Source: Nocardia inohanensis NBRC 100128 (lineage in GTDB: Bacteria; Actinomycetota; Actinomycetes; Mycobacteriales; Mycobacteriaceae). From it: a stretch of DNA of 64,000 nucleotides. This document shows, one piece after another, positions 48,582 to 59,800 of the stretch. The stretch spans positions 434,001-498,000 of the forward strand of contig NZ_BDBK01000012.1 of the NCBI RefSeq assembly GCF_001612945.1, given 5' to 3'. Below the pieces are notes generated by a model, which was not told the origin of the DNA, searched no databases, and saw only the letters and a list, made by a program, of their open reading frames with translations. The number at the start of each line of letters is the position of its first letter. Position 1 is the stretch's first letter. A program made the position numbers and the translations under genes.

Positions 48582-49847
48582 CTTGCGCGCATCGATGCGG
48601 GCGATCATGCGGTGGCCGAGCTTGTGGCAGGGCTTCTCGATGGCGTGATAGCTGACGGTCGCGATCACCATCGCCCCGATCACCCAGGTGCCGAAGGTCA
48701 GCCACGCCGCGGGAATCCCGGCGACGGACGTGCTCCAGCGCGGCAGCGCATCGAGTACGAGCGCGTGGGCGAGGTACAGCGAATAGCTGATCCGGCCCAG
48801 GAACAGCAGCGGGCTCGGGAAGGAGCGCCCGCGCAGCAGCAGCGCCCCCGCGAACAGCAGGAAGGCGGGAATGATGGTGACCGGCAGCTTGACCCAGGTG
48901 ACCAAGACGCCGGTCGTCGGATCGGTGACGGGCTCGGCGAACAGACTGGTCACGAAGATCATGCCGATCGCGAGCCCGAACACCCCCCAAGCCTGTTTGG
49001 CGCTGACCGTGCCGACGGTCATCCGGTAGAGCACGGTGCCGACGAACATCGTCGCGAAGATCCCGACCGTGTACGGTCCCGACTCCGGCTGGTTGAGCAC
49101 GAACGGAACGGTGATGACCGCGAGCAGGATCGCGCCGAGTGCCGAGCGCCGATCCGGTGCCCACCGCGCGAACAGTGCCGCGATCGCTATCGTCGCGACC
49201 ACGACGATCGACCGGGTGACCACGTTCGCGGCGGAGCCGTTGATCATCGCGGGCGGCAGCACCACCGCGGGCGCGATCAAACCGATCGACAACAACGCCA
49301 GCGGAACCGAACGCCGGTTGAACCCCGCGAGCAACAGCAGCGACAGAAACAGGTAGAACGCGAGCTCGTAGGACAACGTCCAAGCGGCCCCGACCATCTG
49401 AGTCCTGGTGCCGTCGATGAAGTACTCCCCCATCGTCAGATTCGTCAGGAAGTTGCGAACCGGATCGTCCCAGAACCGTTCGGGCAGCCGGAACCGGTCT
49501 ATCCAATGCAGCACCATCGCCGCGGTCAAACACGCCCAGAACAACGGATACAACCGGAAAAACCGCCCCACCCAGAACGCCCCGAGCGAACGCCCCCGCT
49601 CCATCGAAGCAGGAATGATGAACCCACTCACCAGGAAAAACGCGAAAACCCCGAACTGCCCCAGCCCGAAATGCGCCTGCGAGAACCGAAAATAAGCCGG
49701 CCACAACCGCTCCGCCGAGTGCTGCACCACGACCGCCGAAGCCGCCAGCCCCCGCAACGCATCCAGAAATTCGTACCGCCCACCCCGCCCGCGCACCCCC
49801 GTCGCCACCCGCGCGACCGGCGCCACCACAACCCCATCAACACTCAC
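48561..49847 (-). CDS. Membrane acyltransferase, OafA/YrhL type (acyltransferase 3)
   Basis: 428 residues from a GTG at 49847; seven extra upstream codons are open but unsupported. The N-terminal YEFLDALRGLAASAVVVQHSA carries the conserved Arg and His of acyltransferase family 3. About ten hydrophobic spans follow. FFLVSGFIIPASM and the FWVGRFFRLYPLFW stretch are typical. Members add acetyl or other acyl groups to sugars, lipids or macrolides. A role in tailoring the nearby polyketide is possible but not shown, as it lies outside the P450 cluster on the opposite strand. Confidence 0.88.
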   Translation of the reverse strand: MSVDGVVVAPVARVATGVRGRGGRYEFLDALRGLAASAVVVQHSAERLWPAYFRFSQAHFGLGQFGVFAFFLVSGFIIPASMERGRSLGAFWVGRFFRLYPLFWACLTAAMVLHWIDRFRLPERFWDDPVRNFLTNLTMGEYFIDGTRTQMVGAAWTLSYELAFYLFLSLLLLAGFNRRSVPLALLSIGLIAPAVVLPPAMINGSAANVVTRSIVVVATIAIAALFARWAPDRRSALGAILLAVITVPFVLNQPESGPYTVGIFATMFVGTVLYRMTVGTVSAKQAWGVFGLAIGMIFVTSLFAEPVTDPTTGVLVTWVKLPVTIIPAFLLFAGALLLRGRSFPSPLLFLGRISYSLYLAHALVLDALPRWSTSVAGIPAAWLTFGTWVIGAMVIATVSYHAIEKPCHKLGHRMIARIDARKSLRAEL

Positions 49848-50298
49848 GACAGCACACCGCCGACACAAACGAATTCATCAGCAGGACAACCACGAGAGCA
49901 AAGCACAGCTCAGACTAATATCACCCCCGCGCGATCCCGGCAAAACGTGCAGACCCAGATCGCCCACGTGACAGATTAGACGACCGATATAACTTCGCTG
50001 CTCCGAATCCTCCGTACCGGTCTCAATCCGCAACCCCCTAATTCTATTGCTACGAAGAAGTAGCGGCACACCCTACGATGATGCCGACTTTCGCTCTCCC
50101 ATGTTTGTTTCGGCGAATTCACGCCTCCGCCAACCTCGACCGGGGTCGAGCGGTCGAAGGTTCAGTACCGGGCAACGTCGCCCCGGCGAGGCACCGAGCG
50201 GTGTTTGATGTTCAGCGGTTGCAGGTGGGGCGCGGCGGCCTATATTGGGATCGCGAGTCGTTGGAACTTGCGGTTTTCGTTACGGCACAGAGGTTTTG
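49848..50298. other. AT-richer intergenic region with possible P450 promoter
   Basis: 451 bp between the divergent acyltransferase and P450 genes, less GC-rich than its surroundings. On the plus strand TTGCAG (50219-50224) and TATATT (50241-50246) are 16 nt apart and give a plausible promoter for the P450 genes, with a leader of about 45 nt. A small dyad GCTAC-N6-GTAGC lies at 50049-50064. Short open frames here have no ribosome site and no known product. Confidence 0.4.
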
Positions 50299-51579
50299 AT
50301 GAACGCGCGGTACTCGATCAGGTGGGCGGCGGAGCATGGGTTTCCGCGGCTGGGGTTTCTCGCGCTGCGCGGGATGGGGGATCCGTTCGCGCGGTTGATG
50401 AGCGGGGATGAGGGGTACGACGACCCGTACTCGCTGATCGATCAGTTGCGGGGCGACGGCGGGGTGCGGGTTACGAAGGCCGGTTATGCGGCGTTCGATT
50501 ACGAGGTGTGCCGGGAGGTGCTGCGCGACAGGCGATTCGGGGTGCGGCGGCCGATCGATCCGTCCGTGCCTTTGCCATTGCGGCGCTATGCGGAGCGAGT
50601 TGTGGTGCCGCCCAACCCGATCGAGGCGCCGTCGATGTTCGCGCTGGATCCGCCGGAGCATGGGCGCCTGCGTAAGCCTGTCGCTTCCGCATTCACGCCG
50701 CGTGCGGTCGCTCGCCTGGGCGATCGGGTTCGCGAGGTCACCGCGGAGCTGCTGGACGCGATGGCCGCGCACGAATCCGTGGATCTGATCGCGGATTACA
50801 CCGCGCAGGTGCCGATCGCCATCATCGCGGAGATCATGGGTTTCCCGGCGGCCGATCGCCAGCTGTTCCTGCGCTGGGGCAGCCATGTCGCTCCGCTGCT
50901 GGATGTCGGCATCTCCTGGCGGACCCACCAGCGCGCCATGGCCGCCACCGCGGCGATGACAGACTACCTCGCCGCCCACATCGAGAAGGTGCGCCGCGAA
51001 CCGGGCGACGATATCTTCGGCCAGCTGGTCTCCGCGGGCGACCTGAACACCACCGAATTGATGGCCAGCGCCAATGTATTGATGGGCGCGGGTTTCGAGA
51101 CCACCATGAACCTGCTCGGCAATGCCGTCCCGCTGCTGCTCTCGCACTCCGATCAACTCGACCTGCTGCGCGCCGAACCCGAGCGCTGGCCGGGCGCGGT
51201 CGAGGAAATGCTGCGCTACGACACGTCGGTTCAGATGACCGCCCGCTGCGTTCTGGAACCGATGGAATTCGGCGGCGTCCCACTCGCGGCGGGCAAGTCA
51301 CTCGTCGTCTCCCTGGCCGGTGCCAACCGCGATCCCGTCAAATTCCCGGACCCGCACCGTTTCGACGTCACCCGCCCGAATGCCAAGGAACACCTCTCCT
51401 TCGGCACCGGCATGCACGCCTGCATCGGCGCGAGCCTGACCCGGCTGGAATCCGTGGCCGCGCTGACCGCGCTCTTCGAACGCTTCCCCGATATCCGCCT
51501 CGACGGCGAGCCGACCCGCCGCCGGCTCTCCACGCTGCGCGGTTACTCACACATGCCCGTTCGGCTGAAGGCCGTTTGA
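50299..51579 (+). CDS. Cytochrome P450 (1)
   Basis: 426 residues from an ATG with AGAGG 5 nt upstream. Bacterial soluble P450: I-helix oxygen-binding AGFETT (about residue 263), K-helix EEMLR, and the heme loop FGTGMHACIG with Cys375 as axial ligand. There is no transmembrane anchor. The next genes are a second P450 and a methyltransferase in the same direction, so it is likely a tailoring oxidase of the polyketide made by the neighbouring PKS. It needs ferredoxin and reductase encoded elsewhere; none is seen here. Confidence 0.95.
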   Translation: MNARYSIRWAAEHGFPRLGFLALRGMGDPFARLMSGDEGYDDPYSLIDQLRGDGGVRVTKAGYAAFDYEVCREVLRDRRFGVRRPIDPSVPLPLRRYAERVVVPPNPIEAPSMFALDPPEHGRLRKPVASAFTPRAVARLGDRVREVTAELLDAMAAHESVDLIADYTAQVPIAIIAEIMGFPAADRQLFLRWGSHVAPLLDVGISWRTHQRAMAATAAMTDYLAAHIEKVRREPGDDIFGQLVSAGDLNTTELMASANVLMGAGFETTMNLLGNAVPLLLSHSDQLDLLRAEPERWPGAVEEMLRYDTSVQMTARCVLEPMEFGGVPLAAGKSLVVSLAGANRDPVKFPDPHRFDVTRPNAKEHLSFGTGMHACIGASLTRLESVAALTALFERFPDIRLDGEPTRRRLSTLRGYSHMPVRLKAV

Positions 51580-51694
51580 TACCGGGTGGTAAGTTTCGCT
51601 GTAATGCGACAACGGAGTCGGCCGGCCCAGCATTACTTTCGCTGGAACAGATTGAGGCAGTACGGGGTTCGCCCCGCGGCTGGGGAGTTGGTCC

Positions 51695-52909
51695 TTGAAT
51701 ACTGAAGCGATTGTGCTGGATCCCACGGGCGCCGATGTTCAAGCCGAGAACGAGCGGATACGCCTGCGTGGACCGATCTCGTCGGTGGGATTGCCCGGTG
51801 GGGTTGCGGCGTGGGCGGTCACCGATGCGGCGGTGCTGAAAGAACTGCTCGCCGATCCCCGGGTGTCCAAGGACCCACGCCAGCACTGGACGGCCTTCAA
51901 GAACGGGGAGATCGATCACCGGTGGCCGTTGCACCCGTGGGTCATCGCGGAGAACATGTTCACCGCTTACGGCGACCAGCACCGCCGCCTCCGCAAACTG
52001 GTGGCACCGGCCTTCACCGCTCGTCGCACCGCCCTGATGCGCCCGGGGATCGAAACCATCGTCGACGGACTGCTGAAACGACTGGATGCCCTGCCCACGG
52101 GTGAAGTCGTCGATCTGCGGCCCACCTACGCGTATCCGGTGCCGATTCAGGTCATCGGCGAATTGCTCGGTGTACCCAAGCATTTGGATGCCAAGATCAA
52201 TGCGTGCGTCGACGGGTTCTTCGACACCTCGTTCACGCCGGCGCAGGCGCGAGCCAATGTCCTCAAAATGGTCTCGCTGATGGGACAGTTGATCTTCTAT
52301 CGGCGCGGCCACCCCGGCGACGACATCACCAGCGCGCTGATCTCGGCGGTCGACGAGGACTCCGACCGGCTGACGCAGAAGGAATTGATCGACACCCTGA
52401 TCCTGGTGATCAATGCCGGTCACGAGACCACGGTCAACCTGCTCGACCAGGCGATCGTGGCCTTGCTGACCAATCCGGAACAGCGCGCCGACGTCCTCGC
52501 CGGCCGGGTGCCGTGGTCGGAGGTGATCGAGGAAGCGTTGCGGTACCAGCCGCCGATCAACCATCTGCCGCTGCGCTACGCGGTCGAGGATATCGAGATC
52601 GCCGGTGTGCGGATCGCCGCGGGCGAGGCGATCCTCGCCTCCTACGGGGCCGCGAGCCGGGACCCGGGCATCCACGGTGGCACCGCCGGTGATTTCGACA
52701 TACATCGGGCGAGCAAGGAGCACATCGCCTTCGGGTACGGCGCGCACCATTGCCTCGGTGCGCCATTGGCCCGGCTCGAAGCGGCGATCGCACTGCCGGC
52801 CCTGTTCGAGCGGTTTCCGAATATGCGATTGGCCGTGGACCCCGCCGAACTCCGGCCGCTGGGCAGCTTCGTTTCCAACGGTCATCGATCGGTCCCCGTA
52901 CTGCTGTAG
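51695..52909 (+). CDS. Cytochrome P450 (2)
   Basis: 404 residues from a TTG with GGGGAG 7 nt upstream. It has I-helix AGHETT (about residue 242), K-helix EEALR, and the heme loop FGYGAHHCLG with Cys353. It resembles macrolide-hydroxylating CYP105/107-like enzymes in layout. A gap of 115 bp separates it from P450 (1), and the methyltransferase follows after 52 bp. Substrate and position of oxidation cannot be told from sequence. Confidence 0.95.
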   Translation: MNTEAIVLDPTGADVQAENERIRLRGPISSVGLPGGVAAWAVTDAAVLKELLADPRVSKDPRQHWTAFKNGEIDHRWPLHPWVIAENMFTAYGDQHRRLRKLVAPAFTARRTALMRPGIETIVDGLLKRLDALPTGEVVDLRPTYAYPVPIQVIGELLGVPKHLDAKINACVDGFFDTSFTPAQARANVLKMVSLMGQLIFYRRGHPGDDITSALISAVDEDSDRLTQKELIDTLILVINAGHETTVNLLDQAIVALLTNPEQRADVLAGRVPWSEVIEEALRYQPPINHLPLRYAVEDIEIAGVRIAAGEAILASYGAASRDPGIHGGTAGDFDIHRASKEHIAFGYGAHHCLGAPLARLEAAIALPALFERFPNMRLAVDPAELRPLGSFVSNGHRSVPVLL

Positions 52910-52961
52910 CGCGGCAATCGCCCGGCCGACCCATCGCGAATTACTGTGCGAGACTTCAACA

Positions 52962-53819
52962 ATGGATCGAACCGCAGGACCCATTTCGAATGTTTCGGAC
53001 ACCGCCCGCTGGGTGGCCGCGTATCGCGCGATCGAATCGGCTCGTACCGATGCGCTCTTTCACGATCCGCTCGCGGAGCGGCTCGCGGGGGAAACCGGCA
53101 AGGCCATCGTCGCGAACGAGAATAACGCGATGGCCGGCTGGCCCCTGATCACGAGAACCAAAGTCATCGACGACCTGATCGCCGAAACCCTCACCGAGGG
53201 CTGCGATCTCGTCATCAATATGGCGGCGGGTCTGGATGCGCGCCCCTATCGTCTCGACCTGCCCGCCGATCTCCGCTGGATCGAGGCCGACTTCCCGGAT
53301 TTGATCGCCGAGAAGAACCGTCTGCTGGAAGACGAAACACCCCGCTGCGTACTGACCCGCGCCGCAGTGGATCTCGCCGATCCGGCAGCACGTGACGAAT
53401 TCCTGAACGAGGCGCTCGCGGGGGTGAAGAAGGCGCTCGTACTGACCGAAGGACTGGTGTACTACCTGTCCGAAGACGAGGTCTCGGGATTGGCGGCGGC
53501 ACTGGCGCGGCCCGAAATCCATTGGTGGATCATGGATGTGAACAACAAGCCCGTGGTCGACCGCTTCAATCGGGTGAACAAGAACCTGCTCGAGAACTCA
53601 CCCTGGAAATTCGGGCCGCTCGAGCCGCTGCGATTCTTCGCCGACGCGGGTTGGACCGCCGACGAGGTCGTCGGATTGTTCCGGATGGCAGCCCGATTCC
53701 GCCGGCTGCCCCCGCTGATGTGGCCGCTCACGATGGCGCCCGTCGGGCCCCGGCGGCCGATCGGCGGCAAGCGGCTGCCGTGGTACGCCGCGGTCCGGCT
53801 CACCTACACCGGCGCATGA
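52962..53819 (+). CDS. SAM-dependent methyltransferase, leucine carboxyl methyltransferase (PPM) family
   Basis: 285 residues. The SAM-binding motif I reads INMAAGLDARPYRL (about 85-98), with IEADFPDLIAEK next and TEGLVYYLSEDEV near 160-172, the signature of the PPM/LCMT family. Actinobacterial members of this type O-methylate small molecules, including polyketides, at a hydroxyl or carboxyl group. The place in the cluster beside two P450s and the terminal PKS supports a tailoring role. It converges with PKS D, and a perfect hairpin separates the two stops. Confidence 0.92.
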   Translation: MDRTAGPISNVSDTARWVAAYRAIESARTDALFHDPLAERLAGETGKAIVANENNAMAGWPLITRTKVIDDLIAETLTEGCDLVINMAAGLDARPYRLDLPADLRWIEADFPDLIAEKNRLLEDETPRCVLTRAAVDLADPAARDEFLNEALAGVKKALVLTEGLVYYLSEDEVSGLAAALARPEIHWWIMDVNNKPVVDRFNRVNKNLLENSPWKFGPLEPLRFFADAGWTADEVVGLFRMAARFRRLPPLMWPLTMAPVGPRRPIGGKRLPWYAAVRLTYTGA

Positions 53820-53822
53820 GCG

Positions 53823-53855
53823 CCGGCCGGGAGGGCGAACCACCCTCCCGGCCGG
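53823..53855. terminator. Bidirectional hairpin terminator
   Basis: CCGGCCGGGAGGG (53823-53835) and CCCTCCCGGCCGG (53843-53855) form a perfect 13-bp stem with a 7-nt loop. It fills the 40 bp between the convergent stops of the methyltransferase and PKS D. No T-tract follows, so it is of the GC-rich hairpin type common in actinobacteria. Confidence 0.75.
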
Positions 53856-53859
53856 ACCC

Positions 53860-56800
53860 TCACTCCAGCCCTTCCAGCCAATCGTCGACCGCCGCGGCGA
53901 CCTGATCCGATCCCTCGTGCAGCATGGCGAAGTGGTTGGCGTCCACCTGAACCACGCGATGGCTCTCGTCCCACGGCTGGGCCTGCCACTCCATGAAGTC
54001 CTGGGGAACGCCCGGAATCCGCTGCGCGCACTGGAGGAACAGGGTGGGTGCGGCGATCTTGCCGGGCACGATACCGCGCAGCACCTGAATGTACTGACCC
54101 ATGGCGGTCAACCGGGCGGGGTCGAAGCGATCGAAGGCGGCCTCGTTGGTCACCATGTTCTCGGCGACCGGCTTGAGAATCCACTCACTCGCATCACCCT
54201 CGGCCACCCGGTAGCTGTCCACCAGCACCACTCCCGCCGGCGTGGGTCCGCCCAGCGCCTCCAGGCGTTCGGCGACGCTGTAGGCGAGCACCCCGCCCGA
54301 GGAGTACCCGAACAGGATGAACGGCTTGCCCTCGGCGGCATCGAGGATGGGCTGGAGCAAGGCTTTCGTGGCCGCGGCATAGTCGGTGGGCAGCGGCTGG
54401 CCCGCGTGGGACCCCATCGGGGCGAGGCCGACCACGTCGCGGGCGGTCCGCAGTTTGTTTGCGACGCGGGCATATTGGCGCACACCGCCGGCCGCCATCG
54501 GCGGGGCGATGCAGATGATGCGCGGGGAACCGGCGCCCTCGGTCAATCGGATGAGCTCGGGCTCGACGTCCAGCTTGTCGTTGGCGGTGAACTGCTCACG
54601 CAGCTGCGCCGCCAGGTGCAGGAGCAGGAAGGCGACCGAATACTGTTCCCGCCCAACCGCTGTGCGGAACATGCCGTACAGCGAGTCGTCGGCCACGCCC
54701 TCGTTACGATCTCGCTCGGCGGCCGCGTCGACAGCGTTCGCCAGGGCGCTCGCGCCTTCCGCCAATTTCTCGTCCAGTTGCTTCGCGAGAATCTGGGGCG
54801 TCGGATAGTCGAAGACGAGGGTGCCGGGCAACTGCACGCCCGTCGCGTCGCGCAGCGCGTTCCGGAATTCGACCGCGGTGAGCGAATCGAAACCCATTTC
54901 GCCGAAGACATTGTCGACCTCGATGAGATCGACATCCGCGTAGCCGAGCGTCGCGGCGGCCTGCTTGCGCACGAACTCCACGAGCAGCGGGAGCCGCTGT
55001 TCGGACGGCAGGCCGACCAGCTCCAGCAGCGGTGACGGCGTATCGCGCGGCGCCGACGCCGGAACCAGCCCGCGGACCAGGGCGGGTGCGTGCTCGGCTC
55101 GGGTGCGGAGCACGGCTCGGTCCAGCGGCAGCGCGGCCAGCTGGGCGACGCCGGAGGTCACGGCGGCATCGAAGAGCGCCAGCCCGTCAGCTTCGGACAG
55201 CGCCGGGAAGCCCTGACGCCGCATCCTTTCGAAGTCCTCTTCCGACAGTTCCGTGCCCAGACCGCTCGATCGTTCCCACAGGCCGTAGTCGATCGACGTG
55301 GCCGTCCACCCGGCCGCCCGGCGGTAGGTGGCGAGGGCATCGAGGTAGACGTTGGCCGCCGCGTAGTTGGCCTGCCCGGCGGCCAGCACCAGACCACCGG
55401 CGGAGGCCACCAGCACGAACAGCGACAGCGGCTGGTCGCTGGTGAGTTCGTGCAGATGCCAGGCGGCGTCGGCCTTGGGTGCGAAGACGGCATCGATGCG
55501 ATCGCTCGTCATGGTTTCGATCAGGCCGTGGTCGGCGATGCCCGCGGCGTGCACGACACCCGTCAGCGGATGCTCGGGCTCGATCTCGTCCAGCAGCGCC
55601 TGTAGCGCCGCCCGATCCGAGACGTCGCAGGCGGCGACGGTCACCTGCGCACCGAGTTCGGTCAGCTGGGCGCACAATTCGTCGACGCCGGGGGCTTGTG
55701 GCCCCCGCCGGGACGTCAACACCAGTCGGCGCGCGCCGTACTCGGTGACCAGGTGCCGGGCGAACAGCGCACCCAGCCCGCCGGTACCGCCGGTGATCAG
55801 CACGGTGCCGGTGTCCAGCGGCTCGACCGGTTCGCGGTTCGCCTCGGTGACCTGGTGCGAAACCAGGCGCGGCACAAAGAGATTCGTGCCACGCAGCGCA
55901 CCTTCCGGCTCCGACGCCAGGGCCGCGGCGGCGGTGGCGACGGCGGCCGGATCGTGGTCGGCCGTGCCTTCGAGGTCCAGCAGTTGCAGCCGGTTCGGGT
56001 GTTCAGCCTGGGCGGCGCGCACCAAACCCCAGATGGGGGCCTGCGCGGGGCGCACCTGCTCCCACTCGGTGGCGCATACCGCGTCGCGGGTCAGGATCAC
56101 CAGACGGGACTCGGCGAATCGCGGGTCGCCCAGCCACTGTTGGATAGTTGCCAGCAGGCCGTGCAGTGCCTCGCGGGCGGCGTGCGAGGACGGGTCGCCG
56201 GTATCAGCGCTGTGGAGCAAGACGAGCCCGGGGACAACGGCTTCCGCCGCTGCGTCGAGTTCCGCTACCAGTGACGAGAGGTCGGGATAGCCGCGCACCT
56301 CGCCCGAACTCGGCGCTCCGATGACCGCGGTATGCGCCGGGGCTGCCGAACTCGCGACCGTCGCGGCGATCCAATCCACCGTGAACAAGGCATCGGCTAC
56401 CCGGTCGACGCGCAGCCGGTCCGCGGACACCTGGCGGGTGTCCAGCGAGTCGACCGAGAGCACGGGTTTGCCGGTGCTATCGGCCAGCCACAGCGTGAAA
56501 CGGCTGTCCTGCACCTGGATTCGGACCCGGATGGCACTCGCCCCGGCGGCGTGCAGTGCGACACCACGCCAGCTGAACGGCAGTGCGGGTGCGTCGAGGC
56601 CGCCATTGCGGAGCTGATCCACGATGAGGGCGTGCATTGCCGCATCGAAGAGTGCGGGGTGCAGGCCGTAACCTTCGGCGGCCGCCGGATCCGGCAGCGC
56701 CACCTCGGCGAACAGTTCGTGACCATCGGCGCCGTCCTCGCCGCGTCGCCACATGGCCCGCATGCCTTGGAAATTGGGGCCGTACCCGTATCCGGCATCC

Positions 56801-59800
56801 AGCATCTCGGTGTACGCGTCGGCGACGTCGATCGCCTCGGCGTCGGCCGGGGGCCAGGTGGCGAGATCGAAATCGGGCTGGACATGCTCGCCGCCGAGGT
56901 CACCCTGCGCATGCAGAGTCCATGCGACGGCATCCGGTTGGCGCGAGTGAACGGTGATGCGCCGGCGACCGGAATCGTTCGCCGCGCCGACCACCACCTG
57001 GACCGAAACCCCTTCGCGGGCAGGCAATGTCAACGGTGCGTGCAGGATCAGCTCGTCCACTCGTCCGTGACCGAGCAATCCGCCCACATGCGTCGCCAAC
57101 TCGACGAAACCGGTTCCCGGCAGCAGTGCCGTACCGAGTACGCTGTGATCGGCCAGCCATCCGACCGAGTCCAGGGTCCAGCGGCCGACGAAGCTCACCC
57201 CGCCCGAATCGGGCTGCGGGACAATCGCTCCCAGCAGGGGATGGGAGACGGGCTCCAATCCTGCCGCATCGGCGCCGGTGGCCAGCCATGTCGTCGACAG
57301 ATACTGCTTCGCATCGAGCCAGAACCGCTCGCGTTGAAATGCGTAGGTGGGCAGGTCGATCGGTTGCGCACCCGGATAGAAAGCGGCCCAATCCACCTCT
57401 GCGCCCGACACGAACAACTTCGCGACCGCCGCCGTCACCGTGGCGGTCGTGGCCTCTTCACGACGCGCAACCGCGACCGCGACGGTGCCTTCGGCGTCCA
57501 CGGTGCCGAGCACCATCGGCGTGAGGACCGCGTCCGGCCCGATTTCGGCGAAGCGCGCCACGCCCGCTTCCGCCATCGTGGTCACCGCATCGGCGAACCG
57601 CACGGTGGCGCGGACCTGACGCACCCAGTACGCCGGGTCCGACATCTCATCGGTCACCCGAGTGCCGGTCACGGTCGATACCAGCGGAATAGTGGGGCGG
57701 GCGAAGCTCAAACCCTCCACCACCGCGGCGAAGTCCGCCGACATCGGATCCATCAAGCCGGAATGGAAGGCGTGCGAGACACGCAAACGGCTTGTCCGCC
57801 AAGACTTCCCGGCGAACACCTCGGCCAGCGCGTCGACTTCGGCCGCGATGCCGGAGACCACCACCGAGGTGGGGCTGTTCACCGCCGCGATCGATACGCC
57901 GTCGGTCAGCAGCGGGGCGACGGCGGATTCCGGCGCTCCGACCGCGAGCATCGCTCCACCCGTGGGTAGCGCTTGCATCAACCGGCCGCGCGCGGCCACC
58001 AACGTGCAGGCGTCCGAGAGCGACAGCACTCCGGCGATGTGCGCGGCGGCGATCTCGCCGATCGAGTGGCCCGCCACCAGGTCGGGGCGCAGACCCCACG
58101 CCTCGAGCACGCGATACAGGGCGACCTCGAAGGCGAACAATCCGGCTTGCGCGAAGACCGTCTGGTTGATCGAATCCGTCGCGGCCAGCGCCTCGTCGAG
58201 CGAGATCGGTTGGCCCAGAAGCGGGTTCAGCTCCGCGACGACCTGATCGAAGGTCGCCGCGAAGACCGGGTGCGTACGCAGCCGCTCGGCCATTCCGGCC
58301 CACTGCGCGCCCTGACCCGAGAAGACGAACGCTGTCGAACCCGACACCGCGCGACCCGTCACCACACCCGGTAGGGCGTCGCCGCGACCCAATGCCTCGA
58401 TGCCCGAGAGCAGTTCGTCGCGATCGGCACCGAGGATCACCGCGCGATGGCCGAGCCTGGAGCGGGTGGCGGCCAGGGAATATCCGACATCGTATGCGTT
58501 GGAGTCGTTTTCACGGATATACGACCGCAAGCGAACAGCCTGATCGCCGAGGGCACGGGCGGTGGCGGCGGACAGTACCCAGGGCATGACAGCACCGACG
58601 GGCTCGGCCGGGTTCGTCACCGCGGCAGGAGCCGGTTCGAGAACGGGAGCCTCTTCGAGGATGACGTGTGCGTTGGTCCCGCTGATTCCGAACGACGAAA
58701 CACCCGCGCGGCGTGGGCGATCCAACCGCTGCCACGGCACCGGTTCGGTCAGCAGCCGCACCTCGCCGGCGGACCAGTCGACCTTGGTAGACGGCCGGTC
58801 CACATGCAGGGTGCGCGGCAGCGTCCCGTGCCGCATCGCCATCACCATCTTGATCACGCCGCCCACACCCGCGGCGGCCTGCGCGTGCCCGATGTTCGAC
58901 TTCAACGAACCGAGCCACAGCGGCCGCTCCGGAGCCCGATCGCGACCGTAGGTGCCCAGCAATGCCTGCGCCTCGATGGGATCACCCAAAGTCGTTCCGG
59001 TGCCGTGCCCTTCGACCGCGTCGACATCGGCGGCGGAGATTCCCGCACTGGCCAGCGCCTGCTCGATAACGCGCCGCTGCGCAGGACCGTTGGGCGCGGT
59101 CAGCCCATTCGACGCACCGTCGGAGTTCACCGCCGAACCGGTCATCACGGCGAGAATCCGGTGGCCGTTGCGTTGCGCGTCGGAAAGCCGTTCCAGCACC
59201 AGCACACCGGCGCCTTCGGCCCAGCCCACCCCGTCGGCACTGTCGGAGAACGACTTGCACCGACCGTCGATGGCCAGTCCGCGTTGCCGGCTGAACTCCA
59301 CCAACGTATCCGGGCCCGCCATCACGGTCACTCCGCCCGCCAGCGCCAGCTCGCACTCCCCCGACCGCAATGCGGCGGCCGCCGAATGCATGGCGACCAG
59401 TGACGACGAACACGCGGTGTCCACGGTGACCGACGGCCCCTGGAGCCCGAAAGTGTAGGAGAGCCGCCCCGATGCCAGCGATCCGGCATTCGCATTGGCC
59501 GGATAGTCGTGATACATCATGCCGACCCAGACGCCGGTCGCGCTGCCACGCAGGGTCCCCGGATCGATGGCCGCACGCTCGAACGCCTCCCACGAGGTTT
59601 CGAGCAGCAGGAACTGCTGCGGATCCATACCGGCCGCTTCATTCGGGCTGATGCCGAAGAACGTGGGATCGAAATCGCCTGCGGTGTGCAGGAATCCACC
59701 CGATCTCGTATGGGAACGACCGGGCAGCTCGCCGGTAGGATCGTAGATCCGCTCGATATCCCACCCCCGATTGGCGGGCAACTCGGTAGTGGCATCCACG

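Noticed and set aside
50078..50299. Small open frame before P450 (1)
   Set aside because: It covers the probable promoter and ends at the P450 start; composition gives no sign of coding.
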